Source: Pseudomonas sp. S35 (GTDB lineage Bacteria; Pseudomonadota; Gammaproteobacteria; Pseudomonadales; Pseudomonadaceae). From it: 64,000 nucleotides of DNA. The position numbers and the translations under genes are program-made. A model generated the notes under the pieces. It had not been told where the DNA came from. It ran no database searches and saw only the letters and a program-made list of their open reading frames with translations. Positions 44,442 to 54,036 of the stretch are shown piece by piece. Location of the stretch: positions 4,278,001 through 4,342,000 of the forward strand of contig NZ_CP019431.1 in assembly GCF_009866765.1 (NCBI RefSeq). The letters are read 5' to 3'. The first letter of the stretch is position 1. Each line of letters begins with the position of its first letter.

Positions 44442-46195
44442 TGTCCGTTCCTTATGTCGCATACGGCGGCGGCGCGGTATGCCTTCGAATATTGCTCGGC
44501 GCGGTCAGCCTGGGCCTGGGCGGCTTCGGCTTCGTCGCGGCTGGCGGCCAACACATCGGCCCGGTCTTTCTCAGGGAGTTGGTCCAGCATTTCCTTGACC
44601 AGGGCGTCGTCCTCGTCGAACTGCCGGCGGGTGGCCTCAAATTCGTCCAGCGGTTGGGACTTGGGCGCGCTGTCCACGCGCAGGCTTTCGGCCTGGCCAT
44701 CGGGGTCAATGCGGCGCGCAGGCGGACGCTTCACGTACTCCATGGCTCCAGCAGCTTTGCCGGGGGCCTCCAAATCGAACAGCGCCTGCACGTCGATATC
44801 CCGGCCGCTGACCGCCTGAGCCACCGCGGTGCGAAACGCACTGTTGCGCACGGTCCAGTCAGCGCCCTCTGCAGTTTCCCGGGCGGTACGGAGCGCGGGC
44901 CCCAGTGGACGCTGCTGGTAGCCCTGCATGATTTGCTTGGCGCGGGCCTCGATCTGCGGGCGCAAGCGTTCTGGCACCTCGCCTCGCTCAATAAGGCCAA
45001 GGTCGCGCCGGTCAAACTCGCCTGCGCGGTTGCGCTCCAGTGCGGTGTTGATTTCAGATTGGCGTGCGCCGATCTGTTCACGCTGGGCGGCGATGGTGTC
45101 GCGGGCTGCGCGCTCGGCCTGCTTGCGGGTCATCCGCTGGCCCTGGAACTCTTTGGCCAGGTCCTTGAATGTCGCGTCCAGACCCATGGCGCGCTGGGTC
45201 AGCGCCAGGCGCTCAACATGCAGGTCGGCCACGTTGCCAACACGTTCTCCCGTCAAAGTCGGGCGTATCTCTTCAATGGCCTGGCGCTCTGCATTGCGGT
45301 ACAGCGTTGCGCCATCGGCCTCCAGATCACGGGCCAGTGCGCCGCGCAGTGCGGTTTCGGGATCCTGGTTAAAGACACGCTCAAAATCGGTCGACCTCAG
45401 TGGTTGCGGAATCTGGCGTTCGGTGCTGTTGAGAACGCTTTCAACCTGCGGCGGGGTTTCGGTGGCAATCCGCCGGCGCAGCGCATCAGATACGGCGCCC
45501 CCCACGGTATGCAGGCCACCACCGAGCAGGCCACCCATGGCGATGTTTGCCAGGGAGTCGGACAGCCCGTATTCCGTCTGATCCATACCGGCTGCGATCA
45601 GCGGCAGCGGCTCAATGATCGCAGCACCCACGGCCCCCTCAACAGCTCCAACACCCGCACGAACACCGGCACGGCCCAGCGGTGATGCAGCGCGCCCTAG
45701 CATTGCGACATAGCGTGCCTCGCCCACCACCGGCACAAATGCCGAAGCAATGTTGAGCGGGTCAAGTAGCGAAGCGGCAACACTAGCGCCGAGCTGGGTG
45801 CCGAACGATCCACCGTTCGCCCTGATCATTACTTGCTGGCGGGCAGCCTGCTCACGGTGTCGATCAATGAGAATGTCTAGGGCGCCCTCTCGGATTCCCT
45901 GTTCGGGAACTTTGATATCCAGCCCCATGCCTGAAACCTTGTCCCGCGCTGCCTGCGCATCCATAAGCGGTGTGTCGGGCTCATTGCGTGGCGGCACCAG
46001 AATGGATTCTGTGTCGCCAGTAAGGCGTAGGCCTTCCTGGGCCTGGCCGAGCTGCTCGGTACGAATGATGGCGCTCGACGGGTTGGTCGAGAACGCGCTG
46101 CCAAAGGCCGCGTCCCAGACCTCGCCAGAGTCGGCCGGGATGTCGAGCATCGTCCGCCGGTCAAGAACCGGCGCATCACCTGCATAGATAGTCAT
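44438..46195 (-). CDS. Internal virion protein (ejection complex)
   Basis: A 585-residue protein overlapping both neighbours by four bases. An early hydrophobic/Ala-Gly region (about 130-250, e.g. GVGAVEGAVGAAIIEPLPL) is followed by Glu/Arg/Gln-rich coiled-coil sequence (about 330-460). Its place between two other large core proteins and its composition fit a T7 gp15/gp16-type ejection protein. No enzyme motif is visible. Function is inferred from synteny. Confidence 0.7.
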   Translation of the reverse strand: MTIYAGDAPVLDRRTMLDIPADSGEVWDAAFGSAFSTNPSSAIIRTEQLGQAQEGLRLTGDTESILVPPRNEPDTPLMDAQAARDKVSGMGLDIKVPEQGIREGALDILIDRHREQAARQQVMIRANGGSFGTQLGASVAASLLDPLNIASAFVPVVGEARYVAMLGRAASPLGRAGVRAGVGAVEGAVGAAIIEPLPLIAAGMDQTEYGLSDSLANIAMGGLLGGGLHTVGGAVSDALRRRIATETPPQVESVLNSTERQIPQPLRSTDFERVFNQDPETALRGALARDLEADGATLYRNAERQAIEEIRPTLTGERVGNVADLHVERLALTQRAMGLDATFKDLAKEFQGQRMTRKQAERAARDTIAAQREQIGARQSEINTALERNRAGEFDRRDLGLIERGEVPERLRPQIEARAKQIMQGYQQRPLGPALRTARETAEGADWTVRNSAFRTAVAQAVSGRDIDVQALFDLEAPGKAAGAMEYVKRPPARRIDPDGQAESLRVDSAPKSQPLDEFEATRRQFDEDDALVKEMLDQLPEKDRADVLAASRDEAEAAQAQADRAEQYSKAYRAAAVCDIRNGQ

Positions 46196-48285
46196 GGCAT
46201 GAACCCCATTGGTGCCACGCGGTACTGATCGGGCTCGCGCAGGCCTTTCTGTTGCAGGTCGGCCCAGCTGCGGGTGATGGGATTGCCATCGGCGCCGCGC
46301 ACGCGGTACCCGTTCAGGGTCAACGACAGCCCGCTTTCATCCTCATTCGGCACCCACTGCCCACTGCTCTGTAGAGCGTCGTGCAGCTGCTTACGGTTCT
46401 GTTCCTCGGTGACGCCGGCGAACCCAGGCAGCGGCATCAGTTCATCAGGTTTGATCTGCCGCATTGCTGCAGTTGCGCCACGGCTGACCGCCTCGGTGTC
46501 CTGGGTCTTGGGTACCCGATACGTGCCGAAGAAGTCGTATTTGTCGTTCAGCATCCCATTCACGACCTTGGTAGCTGCCTTTTCCGGCTCCATGCCTTGG
46601 AGCACATAGGAAGTAGCGGTCCTGGCAGCGGCCTGGTACATGGTGTTGTATGTGTTGATGCCGCCAGACTGGCCTTGCAGGGACTGAGCGAACGGCGCCA
46701 TAGCAGCGGATACCGACTGATTGATCGTATCTTTCTGCCCCTTTTGAAGGCCTGCATGCAGATCGCTGTCCTTGATGCTGGCTACCGACGCCATGCGCTC
46801 GGCCACATCCTTCGGCAGGCCGGTGGCGATTACCTGCGCCTCGGCCGGGAGCTTGTTGCCCACCTGCTGCAACACCGCTGGGAAGTCCTTGCCCCACAAC
46901 GCTTGCTGCTGCTCAATCATCGTCGCGGCGTTTTCACCTCCATTGAGCTGGTTTGTGAAGTTCGCAACCAATTGGTCGGCGGCGGCATCCGGCAACAGCT
47001 TGGGCTGCTTGACACCCAGGCGCTGCTGTTCGGCCAGAGTGGTTCGCGCGTAAGCCTGGTAGGCCTCTGGCGTTCCGTCTTGCTGGGCAACTGCAAACGC
47101 CTGCTGCACGGTAGGGCTGTACTTGGCCACGTACGCGGCAGGGTCTTCCTGCTGCTGTTTCATAAGGCGCACACCTACGTTGGTCAAGTGCTGGTAAAGC
47201 TCGTTGTCTTCCTTGAATCCCTCGCCGGCGGTTCCGTTCTGAGCTGGCTGGAACTTACCCAAGATGGCTTGGCGCTCCTGAGGATCTGCAGTGGCAAATT
47301 CCCGGATGGCTGGGGCCAGAGCCTGCACCTTCGAAAACCTGTCGAACTCCTGAGCGCCCTTCTCGGGCCCGTATGCTGCTGCAAAGTCAACTTTCGATGG
47401 CGGGTTTTTGAAGTCCAGGCCCTGAGAGTAGGCGGCGCTGGCATCCTGCACTCGGCTGCTCAGCTCCATGCGGTTTATGGCCTGAATCTGCCGTGCCTCC
47501 ACCTGGCGTTGGCGCGCCTCGGCCTCAAGGCGTCGAAAGCCCTGGTCGATACCGTTACTGGTGCGGATCTGATCTTCGGCCGTCATCGTCTCCTTATAGG
47601 ACTCGTAATAGCTCTTGGCCTTTTGCGGGGAGTCGATCAGCATCCGCTGGATAACGGCAGAGGACATGCCGCTGTTGGTTTCCAGGCGTTCTGCCTGCGC
47701 AGCCTCAGGCGACAGCCCAAGGCGCTGGGCGCGGCTGGTTAAAACCGCATCAGCCTTCTGGCGGTACTGAGCAACCTTGGTTGGGTCTTGGTATTCCAGG
47801 GCCGCACCCTGCATGGATGTTTCAAGTTGGGCCTTTTCAACTTGGCCGTAATAGTTCTGGCGCTCCCCGTACTCGTAGCGATTCAGGTCGCTGGACAGGG
47901 AGTTGCGCCGGCTGTTGACGATCTGCGCATACCTGGCCTTCTGCTGATCGTTAGTCAGGGTTTTGGCAATCTCAGCCTGAGCCTTGTCGAACTGATCCAG
48001 GGTCTGATTGGTGACATCTAGGGCGTTTTGACCTTTGCGGCTATAGGCGCCGTTCTCGCCGTACATGTTCTGCTGCTGCCACTTGGTGAGCTGGTTGTCG
48101 GCATCCATCAGCAGCGCGGTGTCGGCCTTCTCGCGCTCTTTGTCCATGAGCATCTGCGCGCCGCGCCCCAGCGTTTGCAAGCCTTGAGCAATCGAGGTGG
48201 TGTCAGGTGCAACACCCTGCAACTGAATAGGGCGCGTGGGCTGCTGCTGAACCAGTGCAGTTTCGTATGTCGGTACCCGTGGCAT
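46192..48285 (-). CDS. Internal virion protein (ejection complex)
   Basis: A 697-residue protein, almost entirely Gln/Ala/Lys-rich helical sequence. Its opening (VPTYETALVQQQPTRPIQLQ) is typical of gp15-like inner-core proteins of T7-type and BPP-1-like podoviruses. It overlaps the preceding gene by TAATG and the next by ATGA, so the ejection genes are strictly coupled. There are no transmembrane segments or signal peptide. Confidence 0.72.
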   Translation of the reverse strand: MPRVPTYETALVQQQPTRPIQLQGVAPDTTSIAQGLQTLGRGAQMLMDKEREKADTALLMDADNQLTKWQQQNMYGENGAYSRKGQNALDVTNQTLDQFDKAQAEIAKTLTNDQQKARYAQIVNSRRNSLSSDLNRYEYGERQNYYGQVEKAQLETSMQGAALEYQDPTKVAQYRQKADAVLTSRAQRLGLSPEAAQAERLETNSGMSSAVIQRMLIDSPQKAKSYYESYKETMTAEDQIRTSNGIDQGFRRLEAEARQRQVEARQIQAINRMELSSRVQDASAAYSQGLDFKNPPSKVDFAAAYGPEKGAQEFDRFSKVQALAPAIREFATADPQERQAILGKFQPAQNGTAGEGFKEDNELYQHLTNVGVRLMKQQQEDPAAYVAKYSPTVQQAFAVAQQDGTPEAYQAYARTTLAEQQRLGVKQPKLLPDAAADQLVANFTNQLNGGENAATMIEQQQALWGKDFPAVLQQVGNKLPAEAQVIATGLPKDVAERMASVASIKDSDLHAGLQKGQKDTINQSVSAAMAPFAQSLQGQSGGINTYNTMYQAAARTATSYVLQGMEPEKAATKVVNGMLNDKYDFFGTYRVPKTQDTEAVSRGATAAMRQIKPDELMPLPGFAGVTEEQNRKQLHDALQSSGQWVPNEDESGLSLTLNGYRVRGADGNPITRSWADLQQKGLREPDQYRVAPMGFMP

Positions 48286-48755
48286 TATCGAGCCCCCGCG
48301 AATGAACCAAATGCACCGCCAATACCACCGAGGATTGAGCCCATGGCGGCGGTGTTACCGTTCTGAACGGTCTGGTTGGCGTTGAGCAGATCCTGCTTGG
48401 CCTGCACGCGGTAGCCGTAGGCCTCGCGCGCGGCGTTGTTCTGGATCGTCAAGGCATCCAACTCACCGAGCATGGCGGTGTCATCCTGAATCTGTGCGGC
48501 GCTCCCGCTGTTCACGTCGATGCCATTCGCGGCCTGCACGCTCCGCTGGGTGCCTATCGCCTGCCCAGTGCGGACGCGCTGCCAGTCTGCCGTCGTATCG
48601 CCGGCGTTCAGCACTTCCTGTGCCGTCTGCTGCTTGAATCCGGCGTTCTGCTGCATCATGTCCGACTGAAACGCGGCGTTCTGTTTCTGCCCTTGGGCCT
48701 GCATCATGCTGCCCGCCAGGCCAATGGCGACGGGTATCAATGCCATCCAGCACAT
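48285..48755 (-). CDS. Internal virion protein, gp14-like (small core/ejection protein)
   Basis: A 156-residue protein with an N-terminal hydrophobic stretch (MALIPVAIGLAGSMMQA), a Gln/Asn/Ala-rich helical body (QNAAFQSDMMQQNAGFKQQ) and a Gly-rich C-terminus. This is the usual profile of T7 gp14-like proteins that insert in the outer membrane during ejection. It is first of the four coupled ejection genes. Confidence 0.7.
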   Translation of the reverse strand: MCWMALIPVAIGLAGSMMQAQGQKQNAAFQSDMMQQNAGFKQQTAQEVLNAGDTTADWQRVRTGQAIGTQRSVQAANGIDVNSGSAAQIQDDTAMLGELDALTIQNNAAREAYGYRVQAKQDLLNANQTVQNGNTAAMGSILGGIGGAFGSFAGAR

Positions 48756-48757
48756 GG

Positions 48758-49225
48758 TTATTCCTCTCGATTCAGCGTGAAGGGGTAGAACGGAAGGCGC
48801 TTAGGCCCATACGGGACGGCCTCGCCGAAGTTGAAGCCCAGCCATTTCAGCCAGCGAATGGCCGAGGTGTTTCGGGCGTCGACGTAATTGATGAGGTGGC
48901 GGTGCCGGGTAAGCATCCCTTGCACCTCTGGCTTGCAGACCTTGAGGAACGCACGAGCATTGCGCTCGACGTGGGTGGTACTGATCAGCCAAGGCACACC
49001 GACAGAGCCCAGAACGCTATGCACCGCATCGCCGAACACTGCGACTATGTGACCGTCGACCACGATCTTGCGGGCGTTCAGGCTGTCGTTGATGCCCTGT
49101 AGTAATTCCAGCTCCAGTGAGACGCCTAGCCCCTCGACGATCTCGTCGATATCCGCCTGGCGCACGTCGCGCAGGATTGCCGGGATGTCCTCGGGCTCAA
49201 TAGGTAAAACCTCAGCGGCCGCCAA
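48758..49225 (-). CDS. Phage Gp13-like (GNAT-related) virion protein
   Basis: A 155-residue protein resembling T7 gp13 family members: a degenerate acetyltransferase-like fold with VDGHIVAVFGDA, then WLKWLGFNFGEAVPYGP near the C-terminus. In T7 gp13 is needed for virion assembly. It begins with TTG at 49225, overlapping the nozzle gene by 14 bases. An active acetyl-CoA site is not evident. Confidence 0.65.
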   Translation of the reverse strand: MAAAEVLPIEPEDIPAILRDVRQADIDEIVEGLGVSLELELLQGINDSLNARKIVVDGHIVAVFGDAVHSVLGSVGVPWLISTTHVERNARAFLKVCKPEVQGMLTRHRHLINYVDARNTSAIRWLKWLGFNFGEAVPYGPKRLPFYPFTLNREE

Positions 49226-51557
49226 TGGTCACCTCCGGAATAACCGCCAAAACCGACAGTGGCAGAGGGTCTGCTTGACGAATGAACACCCGCCCCTTGC
49301 TCTCCCAGGTGTTGGAGATTGGGACGGTTGCCTGGCCGGTCAGCAGCTCAATCGGAGGCTCATATTCATTACGGTCCGTCTTCGCCTCGTAAAGATTGTT
49401 TTTATCCGAGCCGGCAAGAATGCCTCTCGACTCCTCGACCACCACGGTCAACCCAGTGACGGCAATTTTCTTATCAAGAACGGTTTCATTGGCGTTCTTG
49501 AGTTCAAGGTCGAGGGTTTCCATGTCGGAGAAGTACTGCAAGCCCACGTGCGCGATGCCGGTGTATTCCTGCAAAACGATGGTGCCGCCCGTAACGACGC
49601 GCTGCGGGTGAACACTGCCGTCGGTAAGGATGGAAACGGTCTTGCCTTCAAGATGGCTCAGACCTGAAAGACTCTTCACCTGGCGCGCCCAAGTAGAGAT
49701 TGGCTTGCCGCGCAGTGTTTCCGGGCAAATAATCAACAGCTTGACAGCGACCACGCTGGTGCTGGTGTAGCCCACCACTTCGACACGGACAATATCGGTA
49801 GCCGGATCGCCGTTTTCATCCGTGGTCGCTACCTTCAATGAGTAGTTGAACCCCACGCTACCGGCAAGGAATGGCGCATGACCGACCGCCGTCATGGTCA
49901 CCACCTCAGGAAAGCCCCATGTGGTGCCGCCCGACAATGTGAAGGTCTTGGCGGTATCGGTATTGCGCCCGTCATAGGTCAGGCCGGAGTCAACGAAGAA
50001 GGCATCTTCGATGCTGGTGGTCTGGCGCGTAGCCATGCGCTCAATGTAACGCTTCTGCACACCATTGATGGTTCGGCGCACCACCATGTAGAGCGCGTCC
50101 TCCTGGCCTTCCGGGACGCACGCGATGGATTCAACAAACCCGTCAGTATCGTGCCAGTGCCAGCCCACCAGCTGCTGTTCGGGCAAGTAGGTCAGGCCCA
50201 GCAAAATACCGTCGTCACGGACATACCAGACGATGGAGTCGGGGATTTTCTGGTACGCAACGCTGGTCAGTTCTTTACCCCGGAACAGGTGGGCACTGAA
50301 CAGGGTCAGGTCGTCAGACGCGAAGCCGTCGGCATTGATGGAATAACCGAAGGATGACACGCGACTGCCGCGGGCCTGCACGTACACCGCGCTGTTGCCC
50401 ACCACCACTGGCCGAACGGTTGCAGATCCGTCATAGCCTTCCTGGCTCGCCTGTACTGTCTTTGAGGTCAGCCCCGTGTCAGCGCCGGAGAAAGTCCATT
50501 CGCCTCCCGACGTGAGCCCCAGAAGCTTGCGCAGGGCCAACAGGTGACGCATGCGGTTCACCTCGGTGCTGGCAATGGTGAACGTGATTGAGTCGTCATC
50601 CTTGCTCGGGATAGAGAACCCAAAGTTCTTGAACAGGCCTGTCTTGGACATCCACACGGTCTGCGGATTGTTATCACTGCCGGCGAACACCAGGCGCTGC
50701 TGGTAATAGCCCACGGCGCCGGGGTAATTCCCAGCACCCACAAACGGGTCATTACCATTCGGTGGAGAGTCTGTTTTGACCGCTGTGAAGTTTTGATCCT
50801 CAAACGCCAGGGTGGTGGCGCGACCAATGAACCCGTAGATACCTGCGGCGGCGTTGTCCTTGTAAACGATGTAATACGTTGCCCCGGGCACAGCAGACCA
50901 GTTGATCGTGGCAACCGCCGTGGAGACCGATATCGTTATGCTGTTCGATGTAGCTGGCAGCGACTCGTCCAGGGTGTTCCCGTCATCAAGGACCGCTGTT
51001 ACCTGATAGCGCCAGCTCTGCTGTACACCACCACCAGTGCCAGCGGCCGCCGCGACTACCGACGCAGGAGCAGCAATGCGCGGCGCCAGGCTGATTTCAG
51101 CCGTGGTCCAATTGTCATGGCCCAGTCGGCTCAATTCGCGCGGCTTGTACCCAGGCTGCACGAGCGTCATCACGTCAGCGGACTGGGTGTAGTTCAGTTG
51201 GTTCAGGTCGTTCTGCGTGTACGGAAGCGCCAGTTCGAAGGGCTGGCCGATGTTTGGGCCGGCGCTGTACAGCACCTGGCCACCGTCCTTTATCACGCGC
51301 ATGTTCAGATCGCCAAATGCCAGGACGTAGGTCTGCACGTCGTTGAACTGGAACGGGATCAACCGGCAGCGCTTGGTTGAATCCTTGATTTCGCACACAA
51401 ACTTGGTGCCCGGGCGGTTACGCACGCCGCCGTAGGGCATGACCATGAAGTTGCGACATAGCTTGAGCCCGGTGTAGTAGCGGGCGATATCGGTACGGGC
51501 ACTGGCCGACGGCGACAGCTCACCCGCCGCGAAGGTTGGCTGCAATACGCTGGTCAT
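49212..51557 (-). CDS. Phage tail nozzle protein
   Basis: A 781-residue beta-rich protein. The opening TSVLQPTFAAGELSPSASAR followed by YYTGLKLCRNFMVMPYGGV is characteristic of nozzle/tail tube B proteins in podoviruses (T7 gp12 role). It forms the distal tail tube to which fibres attach. It overlaps the adaptor gene by ATGA. Confidence 0.82.
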   Translation of the reverse strand: MTSVLQPTFAAGELSPSASARTDIARYYTGLKLCRNFMVMPYGGVRNRPGTKFVCEIKDSTKRCRLIPFQFNDVQTYVLAFGDLNMRVIKDGGQVLYSAGPNIGQPFELALPYTQNDLNQLNYTQSADVMTLVQPGYKPRELSRLGHDNWTTAEISLAPRIAAPASVVAAAAGTGGGVQQSWRYQVTAVLDDGNTLDESLPATSNSITISVSTAVATINWSAVPGATYYIVYKDNAAAGIYGFIGRATTLAFEDQNFTAVKTDSPPNGNDPFVGAGNYPGAVGYYQQRLVFAGSDNNPQTVWMSKTGLFKNFGFSIPSKDDDSITFTIASTEVNRMRHLLALRKLLGLTSGGEWTFSGADTGLTSKTVQASQEGYDGSATVRPVVVGNSAVYVQARGSRVSSFGYSINADGFASDDLTLFSAHLFRGKELTSVAYQKIPDSIVWYVRDDGILLGLTYLPEQQLVGWHWHDTDGFVESIACVPEGQEDALYMVVRRTINGVQKRYIERMATRQTTSIEDAFFVDSGLTYDGRNTDTAKTFTLSGGTTWGFPEVVTMTAVGHAPFLAGSVGFNYSLKVATTDENGDPATDIVRVEVVGYTSTSVVAVKLLIICPETLRGKPISTWARQVKSLSGLSHLEGKTVSILTDGSVHPQRVVTGGTIVLQEYTGIAHVGLQYFSDMETLDLELKNANETVLDKKIAVTGLTVVVEESRGILAGSDKNNLYEAKTDRNEYEPPIELLTGQATVPISNTWESKGRVFIRQADPLPLSVLAVIPEVTIGGR

Positions 51558-52153
51558 TGGCGCACCGTGATGAATTCTGATTCAGGCTCCGGGTCGTCCT
51601 GAGACTCTTCGAAGGCAGAACCCTCGGCCAGCGTCAGGGCCATTTGGTATTGCTGGGCAGCGAACTGCTGTAAGTCCGGCTTGGAGCTGAGGGGTAACGC
51701 CAGCTCCATGGCAAGGCGCCAGGCCAGTGCGTCAGAAAACTGGGCGTCGAAGAAAGTCGAGTCTTCGACCTTGAATGTGAAGCGGCATGCGGCTTCTGGC
51801 TGATCGGTATGAATCACCCGGCCGCCGGAGTCGTAGCCGATCTTGAACGGAATTTCTTGGTCAGCGGTCAATGCACGGCGCCAGCCGGGTTGCACAATGC
51901 TTCGCACCTGCAAGCAATCTGCGGGATAGCGATACCGATATGCCCACCCAGGCGCAGGGCTACCTAGGTCGGCAAGGGAAACAATCGACTCCGCGAACGG
52001 CCAGGGAAACGCCTGCAACACCAGTTCTCGCATCGACCCGTAAAACACACGGCACTGCTCGGCCGGCTTGCTCCGCTCAGTGAACGACGCTATTGGCTGC
52101 GTAAGCGCCACCCGCGAAAGCGCGATGTTGCAGATCTCGATATCGCTGGACAT
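51554..52153 (-). CDS. Tail adaptor (tubular protein A-like, T7 gp11 role)
   Basis: A 199-residue protein with the family opening SDIEICNIALSRVALTQPIAS and the motif LVLQAFPWPFAES, typical of head-to-tail adaptors in podoviruses. The C-terminus is acidic. A terminator separates it from the upstream small gene, so it may start a separate transcript. Confidence 0.8.
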   Translation of the reverse strand: MSSDIEICNIALSRVALTQPIASFTERSKPAEQCRVFYGSMRELVLQAFPWPFAESIVSLADLGSPAPGWAYRYRYPADCLQVRSIVQPGWRRALTADQEIPFKIGYDSGGRVIHTDQPEAACRFTFKVEDSTFFDAQFSDALAWRLAMELALPLSSKPDLQQFAAQQYQMALTLAEGSAFEESQDDPEPESEFITVRQ

Positions 52154-52170
52154 TCGGGAACCTCAGAAAA

Positions 52171-52192
52171 AGAAAAGGGCCCCGAAGGGCCC
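52171..52192 (-). terminator. Terminator within the morphogenesis cluster
   Basis: On the minus strand GGGCCC-TTCG-GGGCCC followed by TTTTCTTTTT. A textbook tetraloop terminator between the small Gly/Asn-rich protein and the tail adaptor, so head and tail modules can be transcribed at different levels. Confidence 0.9.
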
Positions 52193-52211
52193 TGAGGGTT
52201 GTTGCAGGTGG

Positions 52212-52586
52212 TCAGGCGTCTGGCAGTCCGTTGCCGCCGGTGTTGTCGCCGTCAGTGTTGGGGTTGCCGGTGGTTGGCGTAATCTCACCGCCAGCGTTCA
52301 GGCGTGCCGCTTCCGCTTCCGCGTCCTCCCGTGCACCAGTGAACTCGCCAACACGCTCACCGGCCTTGTTGACGATGATGAAACGCCCGCCACCGTTGTG
52401 CTTGCCGGAGTACTCCGGGCCGTCAGTGTTGGGGTTGCCGGTGGGGGAACCGCCAGCCGACTTATCGCCGCCAACCAGTTTCAGGTTGCCGCCAGGGCTG
52501 TCGATTTCCAGCACCAGCGTTTCACCCGGCTCGTAGAGGCGGCCGTTGATAAACGACCGCTCCAGCACTTCATAGCGCTTAGGCAT
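52212..52586 (-). CDS. Small phage protein with duplicated GNPNTDG motif
   Basis: A 124-residue protein beginning MPKRYEVLERSFINGRLYEP. It has a short beta-type N-terminal domain, then Gly/Asn/Asp-rich linkers. The motif TGNPNTDG occurs twice (about residues 49-56 and 106-113) and reflects a 25-base exact DNA repeat. It lies between the cement protein and the tail adaptor and is probably a minor virion or head-completion protein; no family is recognised. Start 52586 overlaps the upstream stop. Confidence 0.6.
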   Translation of the reverse strand: MPKRYEVLERSFINGRLYEPGETLVLEIDSPGGNLKLVGGDKSAGGSPTGNPNTDGPEYSGKHNGGGRFIIVNKAGERVGEFTGAREDAEAEAARLNAGGEITPTTGNPNTDGDNTGGNGLPDA

Positions 52587-52971
52587 TGGTCTGTACTCCA
52601 GCAACGACGCCAGCGGTGATCTTGCCCAGTGTTGGGGCGGTGCCGGTGACGGTGTAATTGAGGCGCAGGAAACGTTCTGTCTTCTGCGGCAGGGTGATAA
52701 CTGGGGTTTGGTAGCCAAGCTTCAGGTCGGCCAGCGGCACCACGACCGAATACAGTGAGCGCGGGGAGCTGAACGCCGAGTTGTCATCGGTCTGAAGCTC
52801 GATGGTGAGGCTAGTCAGGGTGTTGAACGCTTCAACAACCTGAATGAGCAGAGGAATGTCACCGGCGCGACCTACATCTTTGTTGTCGCCACGGTCGATA
52901 ACGTCGGTCGAAGCGGCCGAGGCAGTGATTGCCTGGGCGTTCGACATGAGCAGCTTTGCGTCGAGAAGCAT
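52579..52971 (-). CDS. Bbp16-like capsid cement protein
   Basis: A 130-residue protein beginning MLLDAKLLMSNAQAITASAA, with DVIDRGDNKDVGRAGDIPLL and a C-terminal jelly-roll-like pattern (RFLRLNYTVTGTAPTLGKIT). This matches the Bbp16 family that decorates capsids of BPP-1-type phages. Start 52971 is chosen over 53001 because it begins the conserved N-terminus. It directly follows the major capsid gene. Confidence 0.8.
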   Translation of the reverse strand: MLLDAKLLMSNAQAITASAASTDVIDRGDNKDVGRAGDIPLLIQVVEAFNTLTSLTIELQTDDNSAFSSPRSLYSVVVPLADLKLGYQTPVITLPQKTERFLRLNYTVTGTAPTLGKITAGVVAGVQTNA

Positions 52972-53008
52972 GATGGTCTCTCCTGAATAGGGTAAAGCCA
53001 CGTAGTCG

Positions 53009-54007
53009 TTAGACCACGCGGGCTTCGGTGTTGAGGATTGCGTCGTTGCGCTTGATCGGGATGCCCAGGATTTCCGGGATCTTGCGACCGGCGTATTCGC
53101 CCAGGGTGAGGTTGACGTTTTTAGAGTTCATCGCCTGCAAGTGCAGGAACGTCTGGATTTCACGGTTCGCATAGATAACCGTGCGCCCTTCCCCCTGCAT
53201 CGGATTGTCAACCTTGTAGATCGCGCGCACTAGGAGCTCGATCAGCTTCGGCCCGGACACAGTTGGATCGGTCTGCAGCTGGGTAATGTCGATGTTCGCC
53301 ACCCGGGCGTTAGCCCGCCAGTCACGAACGGACATGCCGATATCCCACTTAAAGTGGTCGCGGTAAGCCTCGAAGTCACCGCCGTTATCTGCACGTGCGG
53401 TCTGCTGGCCGAGGAACTTGTGCTGGAAGCCAGCAACACTGCCCTTCGGATACAGCAAGTGGGTGGTCATTTCTCCCCAGGTCACAACCCAGATGGATGT
53501 GTTGGTGGAGCCTGTACCGCCAGCATCAACGATGTTGGCCCCGGACTCGGCCGACTTGTCGTTGTAGCGTGGCGCGAGGCCCAGAAACGCCTGTGGCTCT
53601 GCCTGGGTGTTGCCGTAAATCATGTAACGAGCTGCTTTGTTGTTGAAGCCCTGCAACTTGGCCATGTTTTCTGAGGAGCGGAACGCATCAGCGTTACCAC
53701 TCAAGTCGGCCAGCGCCTTATCCACAAGGCCGTAATCTTCCATCATGCCGGTCGTATCCAACACAGGCACGGTGGTCGACTTGGACGGCTGAATGCCCTG
53801 GTTGAACATGCGCCACGTTGGCTCTGGGATACCAGAACGCATGGTGGTTTTGTGCTTGGAGCCGTCATTGCACTCCTGATACTCGGCGTCCATGAGAATG
53901 TCGTTCTGCTTAGCCATCTGCTCGACGATCTTCATGATTTTTTTGCTGCCATCTTCCCGACTGAACTTATCGATCAGGGTCGGCATGGTGGAGGTCAAAA
54001 TGCCCAT
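53009..54007 (-). CDS. Major capsid protein (Bbp17/epsilon15 gp7-like)
   Basis: A 332-residue protein with the conserved N-terminal LTSTMPTLIDKFSREDGS and middle MRSGIPEPTWRMFNQGIQPSKS typical of the BPP-1/epsilon15 capsid family (HK97 fold). It follows the scaffold gene and precedes the cement gene. Unlike HK97 itself there is no long N-terminal delta domain, consistent with a separate scaffold. Confidence 0.88.
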   Translation of the reverse strand: MGILTSTMPTLIDKFSREDGSKKIMKIVEQMAKQNDILMDAEYQECNDGSKHKTTMRSGIPEPTWRMFNQGIQPSKSTTVPVLDTTGMMEDYGLVDKALADLSGNADAFRSSENMAKLQGFNNKAARYMIYGNTQAEPQAFLGLAPRYNDKSAESGANIVDAGGTGSTNTSIWVVTWGEMTTHLLYPKGSVAGFQHKFLGQQTARADNGGDFEAYRDHFKWDIGMSVRDWRANARVANIDITQLQTDPTVSGPKLIELLVRAIYKVDNPMQGEGRTVIYANREIQTFLHLQAMNSKNVNLTLGEYAGRKIPEILGIPIKRNDAILNTEARVV

Positions 54008-54036
54008 CTGTGTATCTCCTACGGTTTATGGGTGTT

